DNA from: JAGVPT01 sp049578505
Lineage (GTDB): Bacteria > Bacteroidota > Ignavibacteria > UBA10030 > UBA8401
Assembly (NCBI GenBank): GCA_049578505.1
Contig: JBAUMC010000086.1
Coordinates: 1 to 64,000 of the forward strand
Length of the DNA: 64,000 bases
Reading direction: 5' to 3'
Shown here: positions 1 to 8,592 of the stretch, piece by piece
Layout of the letters: each line of letters starts with the position of its first letter
How positions within the stretch are numbered: the stretch's first letter is position 1
Translations under genes and position numbers: made by a program
Notes under the pieces: model-generated
What the model was told of the DNA's origin: nothing
Databases searched by the model: none
Seen by the model: the letters and a program-made list of their open reading frames with translations, nothing else

Positions 1-351
1 CTGCAAATTCCAGCACCGGATTCTACGACTTTCATCATTGAACATCGTGAACCGTATTTTCATCTAGAAAGAACTCATACCAGCGGTACAAACAGCGATA
101 CCTTTACAATTGATTTAACAACGGATAGTAGAACTATCGCTACAGATCATGCAGGTCTTGAAATACATGCGCATATGTTTTGGAAGTCAGAAACACTAGT
201 TTTCGATTCGGAAGTCCGTCGAGAAGGCAAGCAAGGTACGAATATAGTTGCTTATCAACTTGCAGATAACGGTCAAACTTTTATCGCTGATGAACAATTT
301 AGTTCGAAGGATCTGAACTATAAGAATAAATGGGTTTTTGACAAGGAGTAG
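1..351 (+). CDS. C-terminal part of an unrecognised beta-rich protein (5' end outside window)
   Basis: Frame 1 is open from the first base to a TAG at 349-351, giving 116 residues that begin LQIPAPDSTTFIIEH. The protein alternates short beta-like stretches and ends in KWVFDKE. The opening resembles the middle of small secreted lipocalin-like proteins in which a PAP...T..IEH stretch follows a GTW...SKF motif, but that is only an impression and no family is claimed. No start codon or ribosome binding site can be seen because the gene begins before the window. The next gene is 200 bp downstream on the same strand. Confidence 0.6.
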   Translation: MQIPAPDSTTFIIEHREPYFHLERTHTSGTNSDTFTIDLTTDSRTIATDHAGLEIHAHMFWKSETLVFDSEVRREGKQGTNIVAYQLADNGQTFIADEQFSSKDLNYKNKWVFDKE

Positions 352-387
352 ATCATTACGACAATGTGGATGCACCTTAACCAATCC

Positions 388-434
388 CTCCCCGAACGAG
401 TCGGATGGTGAAGCCATCCCTTCGGGACGGGGAG
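388..434. repeat. Compound palindrome (possible three-way-junction hairpin)
   Basis: An outer stem CTCCCCG (388-394) pairs with CGGGGAG (428-434). Inside it GGATGG (403-408) pairs with CCATCC (414-419), with an overlapping alternative TCCC/GGGA at 417-427. It lies 37 bp after the stop of the preceding gene. No T-tract follows, so it is not a typical intrinsic terminator; it may be a repeat remnant or a transcript-end structure. Confidence 0.4.
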
Positions 435-550
435 CAGCCGTCGACGATTTCGCCAAGCCCGGGGAAATTTCTTAGAATGTATCGATCCTTTTCAGAGTTT
501 CAATAAATAAACGCGTCGGAGTTGACAATTTTAGCATACAAGGGCACACC

Positions 551-1900
551 ATGAAAAAACTATTTCTTTCTCTCCTGTTTATTTCAATCACCTCCATTTC
601 AACGCAAGCGCAGTTCAGTTCGCAACAAATGGACAGCATTAAAAATGCTACAAACCAGGATTACAAATTAATGCTGACACAGCTTAAGATCGATTCATTA
701 AGACCAGGCCCTTCCGGCAATCCCAAAGCGCCTAATGCTGCAAATACCGATGAATCAAAAGCATCGCCGTATACGTCTCTCCCCGACCCTCTCATTTTAA
801 ATAACGGCGAAAAAGTAGAGGATGCGGAGACGTGGTGGAAAAAACGCCGCCCGGAAATAGTCGAATATTTCGACCGGGAAATTTATGGACGGATTCCCAA
901 AAATGTACCGGAGGTTAATTGGCAAGTTCTTAGTGTAGAAAATGACACCGTAGAAAATATTCCGGTCATTGTCAAAAAATTATCGGGTCATGTCGATAAC
1001 TCTTCATTTCCCTCCATCAACGTCGATATACAATTAACACTTACAGTTCCCGAAAAGGCTGTAACCCCGGCGCCGGTCGTCATGGAGTTCGGATTTATTT
1101 TCCCTCCGGGGTTCAAATTCCCCGAACCCCCTGCCGGTACTCCAAAGGGACCAAGCTGGCAGCTACAGGTGCTGACCAAAGGATGGGGTTACGCGATTCT
1201 TATCCCGACTAGTTATCAATCGGATTTCGGAGCCGGGCTAACTAAAGGTATTATCGGCCTGACAAATAAAGGAGAGCACAGAAAGCCTGACGATTGGGGA
1301 GCACTTCGCGCCTGGGCTTGGGGCGCAAGTCGCGCGCTGGATTATTTTGAATCCGATAAATCGGTTAACGCAAAACAAGTGATCATAGAGGGGTTGTCGC
1401 GATACGGAAAAGCCGCGGTAGTAACAATGGCATACGATTCAAGGTTCGCAATGGCGTTCATCGGATCTTCCGGAGCGGGCGGCGTGAAAATACTCCGCCG
1501 TGTCTTCGGAGAACAAGTAGAGAACCTGGCATCATCCGGCGAGTACCATTGGTTCGCGGGTAACTTCTTAAAATATGCCGGTCCGCTAAAGGTGAACGAT
1601 CTACCGGTCGATGCGCACGAACTTGTCGCAATGTGCGCTCCCCGTCCGGTATTTATTAGCAGCGGTTCTCCTGCCGTTGAAGGAGGATGGGTTGATGCAA
1701 AAGGAATGTTCCTGGGAGGTGCGTATGCGAGTCCCGTCTATGAACTTCTAGGGAAAAAAGGGTTAGGAACGTATGATTTTCCTCCGATCGAAACAGCACT
1801 TATCAGCGGCGAGATTGCATTTCGTCAGCATAAAGGGGGACACACAACCGGTCCCAACTGGCCCACATTTCTAGAATATGCCGACAAGTACATTAAGTAG
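551..1900 (+). CDS. Secreted CE15-like glucuronoyl esterase / alpha-beta hydrolase
   Basis: The 449-residue protein starts with a signal peptide (MKKLFLSLLFISITSISTQA, cleavage near 20) and is expected to be exported. The nucleophile elbow GLSRYGKAA places the serine at residue 283 and matches the G-x-S-R-x-G-K pattern of carbohydrate esterase family 15, which cleaves ester links between 4-O-methyl-glucuronic acid on xylan and lignin alcohols. A late histidine in KGGHTTGPNW (His431) is the likely catalytic base. Length fits the family. The neighbours are unrelated, so the substrate is unknown; another acyl ester cannot be excluded. The start has a clear signal peptide but only a weak ribosome binding site. 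Confidence 0.8.
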   Translation: MKKLFLSLLFISITSISTQAQFSSQQMDSIKNATNQDYKLMLTQLKIDSLRPGPSGNPKAPNAANTDESKASPYTSLPDPLILNNGEKVEDAETWWKKRRPEIVEYFDREIYGRIPKNVPEVNWQVLSVENDTVENIPVIVKKLSGHVDNSSFPSINVDIQLTLTVPEKAVTPAPVVMEFGFIFPPGFKFPEPPAGTPKGPSWQLQVLTKGWGYAILIPTSYQSDFGAGLTKGIIGLTNKGEHRKPDDWGALRAWAWGASRALDYFESDKSVNAKQVIIEGLSRYGKAAVVTMAYDSRFAMAFIGSSGAGGVKILRRVFGEQVENLASSGEYHWFAGNFLKYAGPLKVNDLPVDAHELVAMCAPRPVFISSGSPAVEGGWVDAKGMFLGGAYASPVYELLGKKGLGTYDFPPIETALISGEIAFRQHKGGHTTGPNWPTFLEYADKYIK

Positions 1901-2092
1901 TGCGCAGCTTGTGTCGCTCTTGTCTATTGTCGCAAATCAGACAACTCATACGAATATGTCGGCAACGACTCCAACTCACGAACGTAAGCATTTTTGCGAT
2001 GAAGTATTCGCAATAGCATGAACCTTTTTGGCCATTGATATCAAAATTCCATCGTTGGTAACAATTCAACTTCATATGAAGGAATCACTGGG

Positions 2093-2530
2093 TTGAACTT
2101 AAAATCTGCATCATTAATCGGATACATTTTGCTGGTAATTATATTACTTGCCCTGGTGATCGAGAAATCACTATTGGCAACAGGGTATGTGGCAATCATC
2201 GTGCAAATCATAGCTGTCCTTTTAATGATATGGGCTCGAATCACTTTTGGCCGAAGAAGCTTTCACGCTGCCGCGAATCCGACTGAAGGAGGATTGGTGA
2301 CCAGGGGCCCTTACGCTTATATTCGCCATCCCATCTATGCTTCTATCCTCTATTTCCTCTGGGCGGGAGTTTTCTCTCATTTTACAGTAATCACTTTGAT
2401 ACTTGGAGTTTTCGGGACAGTGGGTGCAAGTATCCGAATATATGCGGAAGAACAGCTTGTAGTCCAACAATATCCACAATATGTGGATTATGCAAGCCGA
2501 ACAAAACGAGTTATACCTTTTTTGATATGA
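2093..2530 (+). CDS. Isoprenylcysteine carboxyl methyltransferase (ICMT/PEMT) family membrane protein
   Basis: This 145-residue protein starts at TTG, with an AAGGAA-like box about 10 bp upstream. It has four predicted hydrophobic segments and the family signature GPYAYIRHP (residues 72-80), followed by E..LV..YPQYVDYASRTKR near the C-terminus. These motifs form the SAM-binding site of membrane-embedded methyltransferases of the ICMT/PEMT group. In bacteria these proteins methylate small lipidic or thiol acceptors, mostly uncharacterised. It stands alone between 190-bp and 230-bp spacers, so no pathway can be inferred. Confidence 0.85.
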   Translation: MNLKSASLIGYILLVIILLALVIEKSLLATGYVAIIVQIIAVLLMIWARITFGRRSFHAAANPTEGGLVTRGPYAYIRHPIYASILYFLWAGVFSHFTVITLILGVFGTVGASIRIYAEEQLVVQQYPQYVDYASRTKRVIPFLI

Positions 2531-2756
2531 CTTTTGGGGGGAATCTGGTCACCCGCTTCGCAAATGGGTCCTTTGAGGAACCCCTACTTGCTTCCAGCTT
2601 TCCAAATCAGTAATTTTGCACATGTTCTATTGGGGTTCTCCGGGGCGGTTCTCTTCACACTCTCTACATTCACCCGTAAGACTCCAATATCGTTCTTTCG
2701 CATTAAACGGCAAGCTCCGGCCAATCCGTTCGTCGATATCGTCAGAAGGGGGTGCT

Positions 2757-3206
2757 ATGATAACAAAAAAGATGTTTGATGATGCAATACAAGTCATTCA
2801 GGAGTTCGGAATACAGCAAGGACTTCCAAACGATCCTGATGAGGAATTTTGGAATATTCTGGAACAGCTAAGCTGGGGAAAGAGAATTACAGATTACAAA
2901 ATCCTAAAAGAGCGACTCGAGACATCTTTTCCCGACAAAGTTTTACTCCTGCATCGCTTTATACGGGAAAAATGTGATCTACTGGAAGATCGCCTAAACG
3001 GATTTGCTGCCAGATATGGAACCCAAAGAACATATTGGGGGATGGATCAGAATGATTTCAACGAGATGGTTGCACATATGATAGGTCTTGGAAAGAAACG
3101 ATTCTATAGTGTCATGCAAGATCCGCTTTTGGCAAAACAAATTGCAATGACGAGAGCGTTCATACCGCATTTTCTATGTGCATTCCAGCAAACTCAGCAC
3201 GTATGA
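2757..3206 (+). CDS. Hypothetical alpha-helical protein
   Basis: No family is recognised. I place the start at the ATG at 2757 because AGAAGGGGG lies directly upstream; the open frame continues to 2616, but that extension is rich in Ser/Arg and looks non-coding. The resulting 149-residue protein (MITKKMFDDAIQVIQ...) is soluble and mainly helical, with a YWGMDQNDFNEMV segment in the middle. It has no signal peptide or membrane segment. An attC-like site follows within 60 bp of its stop, so it could be the body of a mobile cassette. Confidence 0.6.
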   Translation: MITKKMFDDAIQVIQEFGIQQGLPNDPDEEFWNILEQLSWGKRITDYKILKERLETSFPDKVLLLHRFIREKCDLLEDRLNGFAARYGTQRTYWGMDQNDFNEMVAHMIGLGKKRFYSVMQDPLLAKQIAMTRAFIPHFLCAFQQTQHV

Positions 3207-3261
3207 AGAGGCATCGGCTTTTTTCCTAATCGGCCGGAGCCGACGCACTAACCCTCAACGG

Positions 3262-3367
3262 GCTTAACGTACGTTGAGTGACAATCAAAAAAAGACGGAA
3301 ACTCAAGCGTGCAGCCAGCGCTAACCAGCCAGATTGCCGCCGTCATTTTAGCCGCAGTTCGTTAAGC
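3262..3367 (+). other. attC-like recombination site candidate
   Basis: GCTTAAC (3262-3268) fits the integron R'' consensus RYYYAAC and GTTAAGC (3361-3367) fits the R' consensus GTTRRRY. The two pair perfectly, extended to nine bases (GGCTTAACG at 3261-3269 with CGTTAAGCC at 3360-3368). Inside, AAAAAGACGG (3289-3298) pairs with CCGTCATTTT (3340-3349) with one mismatch, as L''/L' boxes would. Total length of 106 bp is normal for attC. The unpaired spacers between the two stems are longer than usual, so this remains a candidate. The next gene starts 14 bp after the R' box, as in cassette arrays. Confidence 0.4.
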
Positions 3368-3381
3368 CGCACTTAGAATAT

Positions 3382-4017
3382 ATGAGTCCAGCCCCATTCA
3401 AATTATTATTGATCATTCTTCTTCTTACGTCTGCATCCTGCATTGCCCAAACCATGGTGGGCTTGGAGGCAGGCATGAATTGGTCAGCCTTTCACACAAG
3501 CCCGGGATCGGCCAACGTTTATGGAACTGGAGAGGGGGGCAATTTCGGCCTGCAAGTCCAATCCCAAATGGCAAATAACTTCTACTTAATTGGCAGCTTA
3601 TTTTATATCGAGAAGAGAGTGCCATGGTTAATTCATCCATATCTTGAGTCGAACGGCTCTGATTTAGAATACCAGCTACATTTTACCCAGTTCTCGCTCT
3701 CAGTGAAGAAGGAGTTCCCAGTCTATAATATGCGCCCGTACATCATCGCCGGTGGGAGCTATGGTTACCTCGCCTCACTTTCAGCCATTGATGCTAGATT
3801 CGGACAAGCATCTACCATCGATATGACCGGTAACTTGAAGTCGAGTGATTTAGATCTGAACTTGGGCTTAGGCCTTGCCTACACTTTATCTCAAACCATC
3901 ACGGTTTTCGCTGAAGACAAATACTCGTACGATCTTCTTAATCTAAGCGAACATTCCGGATGGTTTCTAAATACAAAAACTACCCAACTTTGGTGCGGAT
4001 TTCTATTTGGCATTTAG
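3382..4017 (+). CDS. Outer-membrane beta-barrel protein (porin-family, OMP_b-brl-like)
   Basis: The 211-residue product has an N-terminal signal peptide ending near CIAQ, followed by alternating aromatic and polar strands (GLEAGMNWSAF, FYLIGSLFYIE, MRPYIIAGGSYGYL, LNLGLGLAYTL) typical of small eight-stranded barrels of the Bacteroidota PorT/OmpA-barrel type. The last strand, TTQLWCGFLFGI, ends in a hydrophobic residue. No peptidoglycan-binding or enzymatic domain is attached, so ligand or partner is unknown. It begins 14 bp after an attC-like site and has no obvious ribosome binding site, as is common for cassette genes. Confidence 0.7.
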   Translation: MSPAPFKLLLIILLLTSASCIAQTMVGLEAGMNWSAFHTSPGSANVYGTGEGGNFGLQVQSQMANNFYLIGSLFYIEKRVPWLIHPYLESNGSDLEYQLHFTQFSLSVKKEFPVYNMRPYIIAGGSYGYLASLSAIDARFGQASTIDMTGNLKSSDLDLNLGLGLAYTLSQTITVFAEDKYSYDLLNLSEHSGWFLNTKTTQLWCGFLFGI

Positions 4018-4111
4018 TGCGGGCTAATCAGCCGTCCAAACCTGCGTTCGTTAGAACACTTAAATTAGCCCATGGCGCAAGTCCACTACTCAGATTTTCT
4101 CTGAAACTTTT

Positions 4112-4651
4112 ATGAAATCCTATCTTCCCTTCTCCTCATTCTTTCGTATACCTATTACACATTTCTTGTGCTTAAACAGGCCGATCATTGTAGGTGCGAT
4201 TATGGGTCTCGCGGGTTGTTCAGGCCTGAATTCTCTTCAGGTGAATACGTCTCAACCCGTTTACTTTGGGAACCCGCCGAAGGACATGATCCCTCTGGAT
4301 TCTGGCCATGCAAGTTTCATCAGACCCCTGGTGATGACAACATCTCACACTGCGGAACAAGAGAAGACAAGGAGAGTCAAACACCTTGACCTCGCCTCGG
4401 GGGGTATAGACGAAACCGAAAGTTCTATCGAGCAAGAGGTTGCAAAGGCGTTTGAAGAAGACTCCGGAATGTTCATCAGTGATGTCTCTATCTGTGCGAG
4501 AGTTGAATCGTACATACCTTGGTACTCTGTTGTTTTGGATCTCGTTAGTCTTACCTCCTCTTCAGGGGCAACGACTTTAGGCGAAGATAATGTATCAAGC
4601 GAATCCATCACGCTCACAGGAAAGGTCTACAAGAAATGGAGGGTTAAATGA
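4112..4651 (+). CDS. Putative lipoprotein, first of an overlapping pair
   Basis: The 179-residue protein has a long N-terminal region leading into a hydrophobic stretch (RPIIVGAIMG) and lipobox LAGC, so Cys is expected to be lipidated after signal-peptidase II cleavage. The mature part has no recognised domain; it ends in a beta-rich ESITLTGKVYKKW segment. Its stop overlaps the start of the next lipoprotein (ATGATGA), indicating translational coupling and probably a joint envelope function. A spacer with a GGGCTAAT/ATTAGCCC inverted repeat precedes it. Confidence 0.6.
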   Translation: MKSYLPFSSFFRIPITHFLCLNRPIIVGAIMGLAGCSGLNSLQVNTSQPVYFGNPPKDMIPLDSGHASFIRPLVMTTSHTAEQEKTRRVKHLDLASGGIDETESSIEQEVAKAFEEDSGMFISDVSICARVESYIPWYSVVLDLVSLTSSSGATTLGEDNVSSESITLTGKVYKKWRVK

Positions 4652-5181
4652 TGAAGAAACTGGTAGTTTTTTTCGCCATGGTTGTATCGGCTCAGTTTAC
4701 AGCTTGCTATGTCGGTTCGAACTTTAATATCGAGGCATCTCATCTCGACCAACCAGTCTCTTTTTCTCCAACTATTCACAACAACGAGCTTCAAATTGTC
4801 GGACCGGGCAATTATGATGAACTTGGCCCATTTTCAATTTCGTTTACCGAATGGAGTTTCGGTGCACCGATAAGTCCGAACCCGACGAAAGACATCTCGG
4901 GGCTCTTGAACGATGTTGTAAAGCAAAAAGGGGGAAATGGGATTACTCGCCTAACTCTCAAAGTGGAGAACAGCTCTCTTAATACATTCACCATGTTTTT
5001 GAAAGGGGTCTCGTACACAACTCTGGTTTTAGGTGTAGCGCTGTTTTTGGGGGACAATCAGCAAAAGTATACTGGGGCCGCTGTCGCAGGCGCCTCTCTT
5101 GCTGGAGTGCTGTTGTTACCAACGGTGGCACACTTTACTGTCGAAGGCACTGTCGTCAAGATAAACAAAAGCATACAGTAA
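4648..5181 (+). CDS. Putative lipoprotein, second of an overlapping pair
   Basis: The gene starts with ATGATG overlapping the preceding stop, with a strong GGAGGG box inside the upstream gene. The 177-residue product has a signal sequence ending at FTAC, with Cys20 as lipidation site. A glycine-rich hydrophobic stretch near residues 123-155 (SYTTLVLGVALFLG ... AAVAGASLAGVLLL) could be a hairpin of two membrane helices. The C-terminus is a beta-like TVEGTVVKINKS, comparable to the end of its upstream partner. No family is recognised; both proteins probably act together at a membrane. Confidence 0.6.
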   Translation: MMKKLVVFFAMVVSAQFTACYVGSNFNIEASHLDQPVSFSPTIHNNELQIVGPGNYDELGPFSISFTEWSFGAPISPNPTKDISGLLNDVVKQKGGNGITRLTLKVENSSLNTFTMFLKGVSYTTLVLGVALFLGDNQQKYTGAAVAGASLAGVLLLPTVAHFTVEGTVVKINKSIQ

Positions 5182-5219
5182 ATGCGGTGTCCTGGCAGTT
5201 TTGAATTTAATATTTTACC

Positions 5220-5675
5220 GTGAGTGTTCAATCCTTAAATAAGGTTTCCCTCGTAGCCCCATGCGGAATGAACTGCAGCATTTGTTCAGCTCATTTGAGA
5301 GGAAAAAACAAATGTGTCGGTTGCCGAGGGTCAAACTTTAATAAACCGGTCACCCGAGTTAGTTGCAAGCTCAAGACCTGCGAAGTTTTTCAAAAAGAAA
5401 GAGCAAAGTATTGCTTCGAATGCAAGAGTTTCCCCTGCGAAAATTTGAGGCATCTAGATAAAAGATATCGAACGAAATATAATATGAGCATGATCGCAAA
5501 TCTTGAATATATTAAGGATTTTGGCATTAGAAAATTTGTAAGGAATGAAGATTTGAGATGGACTTGCGCACAATGTGCTGGTACCATTTGTGTTCATACG
5601 GGCTTTTGTATCGATTGTGGAAAGAGCAGACCGCGTATGTCGGGGCAAGTAAGTTCCCCATCTCCTGGCTCATAA
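5220..5675 (+). CDS. DUF3795 cysteine-rich zinc-binding protein
   Basis: The 151-residue product begins with the DUF3795 hallmark APCGMNCSICSAHLRG followed by CVGCRG, CKLKTCEVF, YCFECKSFPC and, near the end, CAQCAGTICVHTGFCIDCG. The regularly spaced cysteine pairs suggest several bound zinc ions or an iron-sulfur cluster; the family has no settled biochemical function. The start is a GTG without a good ribosome binding site. The following cysteine-synthase-like gene begins 1 bp after its stop, so the two may be co-transcribed. Confidence 0.8.
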   Translation: MSVQSLNKVSLVAPCGMNCSICSAHLRGKNKCVGCRGSNFNKPVTRVSCKLKTCEVFQKERAKYCFECKSFPCENLRHLDKRYRTKYNMSMIANLEYIKDFGIRKFVRNEDLRWTCAQCAGTICVHTGFCIDCGKSRPRMSGQVSSPSPGS

Positions 5676-5676
5676 G

Positions 5677-6602
5677 TTGAAAACAATAAAAGAAAAAATG
5701 GAAGCAATAGGAAACACGCCGCTAATAAAATTAAAAAAATTATCTGCACCCAATTCCGCCGAAATATATGTAAGGTATGAGGGTGGAAATCCTACGGGAA
5801 GTATGAAAGATCGAATGGCGCTCTCAATGATTGAAGGAGAGGTGAACTCAAACCCGGCGGAACCGTAGTCGAATATACCGGAGGAAGTACCGGAAGCTCA
5901 TTGGCAATGGTATGTGCAGTGAAAGGTTACCATGCGCACTTCGTATCCTCCAACGCTTTTGCAGAAGAAAAGCTTCAAACGATGAGAGCGTTTGGTGCCG
6001 ATCTTGAAATAATCCCAAGCGAGACAGGCTTGATAACGGCAGACCTTATTAATTCTTTGGTTGAAAGGTCGAGAGAGATAAGCAAGGCTCCAAATACTTT
6101 TTGGACCAACCAGTTTAATAATGTCGACAATAGGAGCGCCTACCATGCCATGGCGCGAGAAATTTTAGACGCTCTTGGGAATACTATCGACGAGTTTATA
6201 GTTTGCGTTGGAACTGGGGGATGCTTTTCTGGAAATTCAGAGGTCTTAAAAAATGAGATACCTCATATTCGATGTATCCCGATTGAACCGTTGGGTGTCC
6301 GCTCTCTTTCCGGTGGCGACACATCCGGCACCCACAAATTAGAAGGAATTGGTGCTGGATTCGTCCCTTCGATATGTAGGTTAGATTTAGCAGATGAAAT
6401 AATCGCCGTATCAGATGAAGATGCATATGAAACTGCACGAAAGCTGGCCAGGCTTGAAGGAATATTTGGCGGAACCACATCTGGAGCGAATGTGTGGGCA
6501 GCAATCCAAAGAGCAAGAATTATCGGCCCAGGAAAAAGAATTGTGACAGTTATTGTCGATTCAGGATTAAAGTATCTCGATGGTGATTTATTCAAATTCT
6601 GA
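5677..6602 (+). pseudogene. Cysteine synthase-family PLP enzyme interrupted by a frameshift
   Basis: Two adjoining frames together make one fold-type II PLP enzyme. The first (from TTG 5677, or ATG 5698) carries IGNTPLIKL and the PLP lysine motif NPTGSMKDR (Lys44) and stops at TAG 5866-5868. The second frame reads GELKPGGTVVEYTGGSTGSS through GTTSGANV to the end at 6602. The break lies near 5838-5845, where one base (or about ten, judging from family spacing) is missing. All expected binding motifs survive, so this is either a recent pseudogene or a sequencing error. An intact version would make cysteine from O-acetylserine or a related beta-replacement product. Confidence 0.75.
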
Positions 6603-6653
6603 AATCGATTCGGGAAGGTTGCGGCGTACTACATTCAAAAGGAGACACTAATC

Positions 6654-7004
6654 ATGCACGAAAAAGTCATCTATAAGGACAGGCTAGTCGTGATCACGCC
6701 GGATTCTATCTACTTGAAGAACTATTATTTTCCCGGGACTTCAAAGCGAGTTTCTTTTGACAACATCAATTCAATCGCTGTCGAACATGCATCCCCTTCC
6801 ACGGGAAAATGGAGAATTTGGGGTACGAGGGATTTCACTACTTGGTACCCTCTTGACATTTTTCGACCGAAAAGGGACGAGATATTCCTTATGTCGCTTG
6901 TTGGTAAAAAAGTGCGCATAGGTTTTACCACGGAAAATTCCGAAACTGTGCGGCACATTCTCGAAGAAAAAAAAGTATGTCACGGCGTAACGGCCGTTCA
7001 TTAG
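6654..7004 (+). CDS. Hypothetical protein, possible bacterial PH-like fold
   Basis: The 116-residue product has a good AAAGGAG box 7 bp upstream of its ATG. Its order of short strands ending in a single amphipathic helix (SETVRHILEEKK), with the phrase VSFDNINSIAVEH in the middle, is what bacterial PH-domain (YdjF/bPH) proteins look like. No signal peptide or membrane segment is present. The fold is inferred; function is unknown. The stop codon sits at the left end of a dispersed palindromic repeat. Confidence 0.55.
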   Translation: MHEKVIYKDRLVVITPDSIYLKNYYFPGTSKRVSFDNINSIAVEHASPSTGKWRIWGTRDFTTWYPLDIFRPKRDEIFLMSLVGKKVRIGFTTENSETVRHILEEKKVCHGVTAVH

Positions 7005-7080
7005 TGGTAGCCCAATTTAGGGAAAAAAGTCATGCCCACGTTCCGAAGGCATCCCTTTGGCACGCGAGAATGACAAATTG
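7003..7080. repeat. Dispersed palindromic element, copy 1 (shortened)
   Basis: Core 7029-7074 runs from GTCATGCCCACG to CGCGAGAATGAC and encloses the family's internal insert ttccgaaggcatccctttgg. The left flank AGTGGTAGCCCAATTTAG and the right flank CAAATTG match the longer terminal repeats of the copy at 21.8 kb. The second hairpin found in other copies is missing, so this copy is truncated. Confidence 0.6.
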
Positions 7081-7092
7081 AAAAAGGATCCT

Positions 7093-7551
7093 ATGAACAT
7101 AAGAAGAGACCGGATATGGCACACAGTTGAACTCGTTCTTTGCGCGCTTATACTTCTGGGAATCGTCGGACTTATTCGCGTCACCGACCAATCGATACTT
7201 GTAAAGAGGCAATCGTTTCAGATTCTCAGCAATTCTGTGCTTCCTCTAGGGCAGCCGTATGTTAAAGATGAAATGAGAATTTCAAAACTCTTCGATGAAG
7301 ATACATTGCCTCGATTAGTCCAATATGGACTCGTTAAAAAGTATGAGCTAACTCAAGGCAAAACCGTTCTCTTTGTAAACGGAAAGCTGTGGAAACAGAG
7401 GTCAATTTTTTTTAAGCATTGTTTGTTGACCGAGATTCTTGTCCATAATAAGGTGAGTGGTTATTCAGCAGAAACTCAAATAGTAGACGATCAATCGAGA
7501 AAGCTTGTTGCCAAGATCACTTCCTCCTATAGGTTTGCATTTTATGATTAA
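7093..7551 (+). CDS. Hypothetical single-pass membrane protein
   Basis: I prefer the ATG at 7093, preceded by AAAAAGGA, over the ATG-less extension to 7057 that lies in a repeat. The 152-residue protein has one N-terminal membrane helix (ELVLCALILLGIVGLI) and an extracytoplasmic domain of about 120 residues with no recognised family. The helix has positive residues before it, consistent with an N-in, C-out topology. No neighbour suggests a role. Confidence 0.5.
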   Translation: MNIRRDRIWHTVELVLCALILLGIVGLIRVTDQSILVKRQSFQILSNSVLPLGQPYVKDEMRISKLFDEDTLPRLVQYGLVKKYELTQGKTVLFVNGKLWKQRSIFFKHCLLTEILVHNKVSGYSAETQIVDDQSRKLVAKITSSYRFAFYD

Positions 7552-7739
7552 TAATGCGCCCGCTAATATATTGTCCCCGACGGAATTTTTTAGCGAAGCT
7601 ATACCCAGTAGGGGCAAGCAAAAGAGTGTGAACAAGTTCATCAGAGTAAACCTGAAGAATTGCGTCGCACAATAAACCAGGGAAAGCCCGGGCCGCCTCA
7701 CCCAAAACATGAAAAACCGCAGGTAAAAAAATAATAATA

Positions 7740-8306
7740 ATGGACAAGGAAAAAAGTAAGAGAATCTGTCCGGTAGAAAAAGCGGGGGGACTTGATAACT
7801 CTCTTAGAAAATTATTGCAAAATCCTCACAGAATATTGAAACAGTACGTTAGCAAAGGGATGACAGTCCTCGATTTAGGCTGTGGACCCGGTTTCTTTTC
7901 GATACCAATGGCAAAATTGCTGTTCGATTCAGGTAAAGTGATTGCCGCTGATTCACAAGAAGGAATGCTTGAGAAAGTTAATAATAAGATCAAAGGTACG
8001 AAATTAGAGCAACGGATTATGATCCATAAGTGTGAGGAGAATAAAATCGGAGTTACTGAAAACGTCGACTTCGTCTTAGCCTTCTATGTCATTCACGAAG
8101 TGCCAAATCAGGAGAAGCTGTTTGAAGAATTGAACTCAATTCTAAAGCGCAACGGACAACTGTTTATCGCCGAGCCACCCTTCCATGTCTCAACAAAATC
8201 GTTTGAAGAGATGATCAGTAGAGCTACAAGCAGAGGGTTTGAAATTATAGACAGGCCGAGAGTATTTTTTAGCCGGACAGTCTTATTAACAAATAAGAAG
8301 GTATGA
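7740..8306 (+). CDS. Class I SAM-dependent methyltransferase
   Basis: The 188-residue protein has the SAM-binding loop VLDLGCGPG at residues 43-51, an acidic residue after the next strand (IAADS), and the family arrangement VDFVLAFYVIHEV...LKRNGQLFIAEP. This is the Methyltransf_11/25 type, which methylates small molecules, but no substrate can be read from the sequence. The region before it is A-rich with an AGG seven to ten bases upstream. It is monocistronic, flanked by a 188-bp and a 286-bp spacer. Confidence 0.85.
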   Translation: MDKEKSKRICPVEKAGGLDNSLRKLLQNPHRILKQYVSKGMTVLDLGCGPGFFSIPMAKLLFDSGKVIAADSQEGMLEKVNNKIKGTKLEQRIMIHKCEENKIGVTENVDFVLAFYVIHEVPNQEKLFEELNSILKRNGQLFIAEPPFHVSTKSFEEMISRATSRGFEIIDRPRVFFSRTVLLTNKKV

Positions 8307-8592
8307 AACCACCTTTGTCTTAGGTAATGTAATAAGTACTGCTTTCCTTCCAACCTATCATTCCTGCACGAATCGGCGGTTCTCGCAAAAACCTCTCACC
8401 AGCATTAGGCCAATTGGCGTCAACGATTTTCTCCCCATGCGGAGCTGCGAATCTGCCATAACAGGGCCGCTTCGATTAACAGGAGCCGCTTTCGACGATC
8501 AACTCGCTGCCGGAGGTATAATAGTCATTCTCAGGTTACGCAGGAGATTTTTTGTTATATTACCACACATTCCATTCCTCGATAGAGCCATT

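Noticed and set aside
196..456. 86-codon frame on the - strand
   Set aside because: It overlaps the real partial gene and a palindrome and has no protein-like features.
1969..2060. Possible attC pair CTCCAAC ... GTTGGTA
   Set aside because: Only CCAAC/GTTGG pair and the first box breaks the RYYYAAC rule; no L boxes are visible.
2534..2779. 81-codon frame before the hypothetical gene at 2757
   Set aside because: It overlaps that gene and lacks a ribosome binding site.
4020..4075. GGGCTAAT ... ATTAGCCC inverted repeat as attC
   Set aside because: It lacks AAC/GTT at the ends; the nearby GTTAGAA has no partner box upstream.
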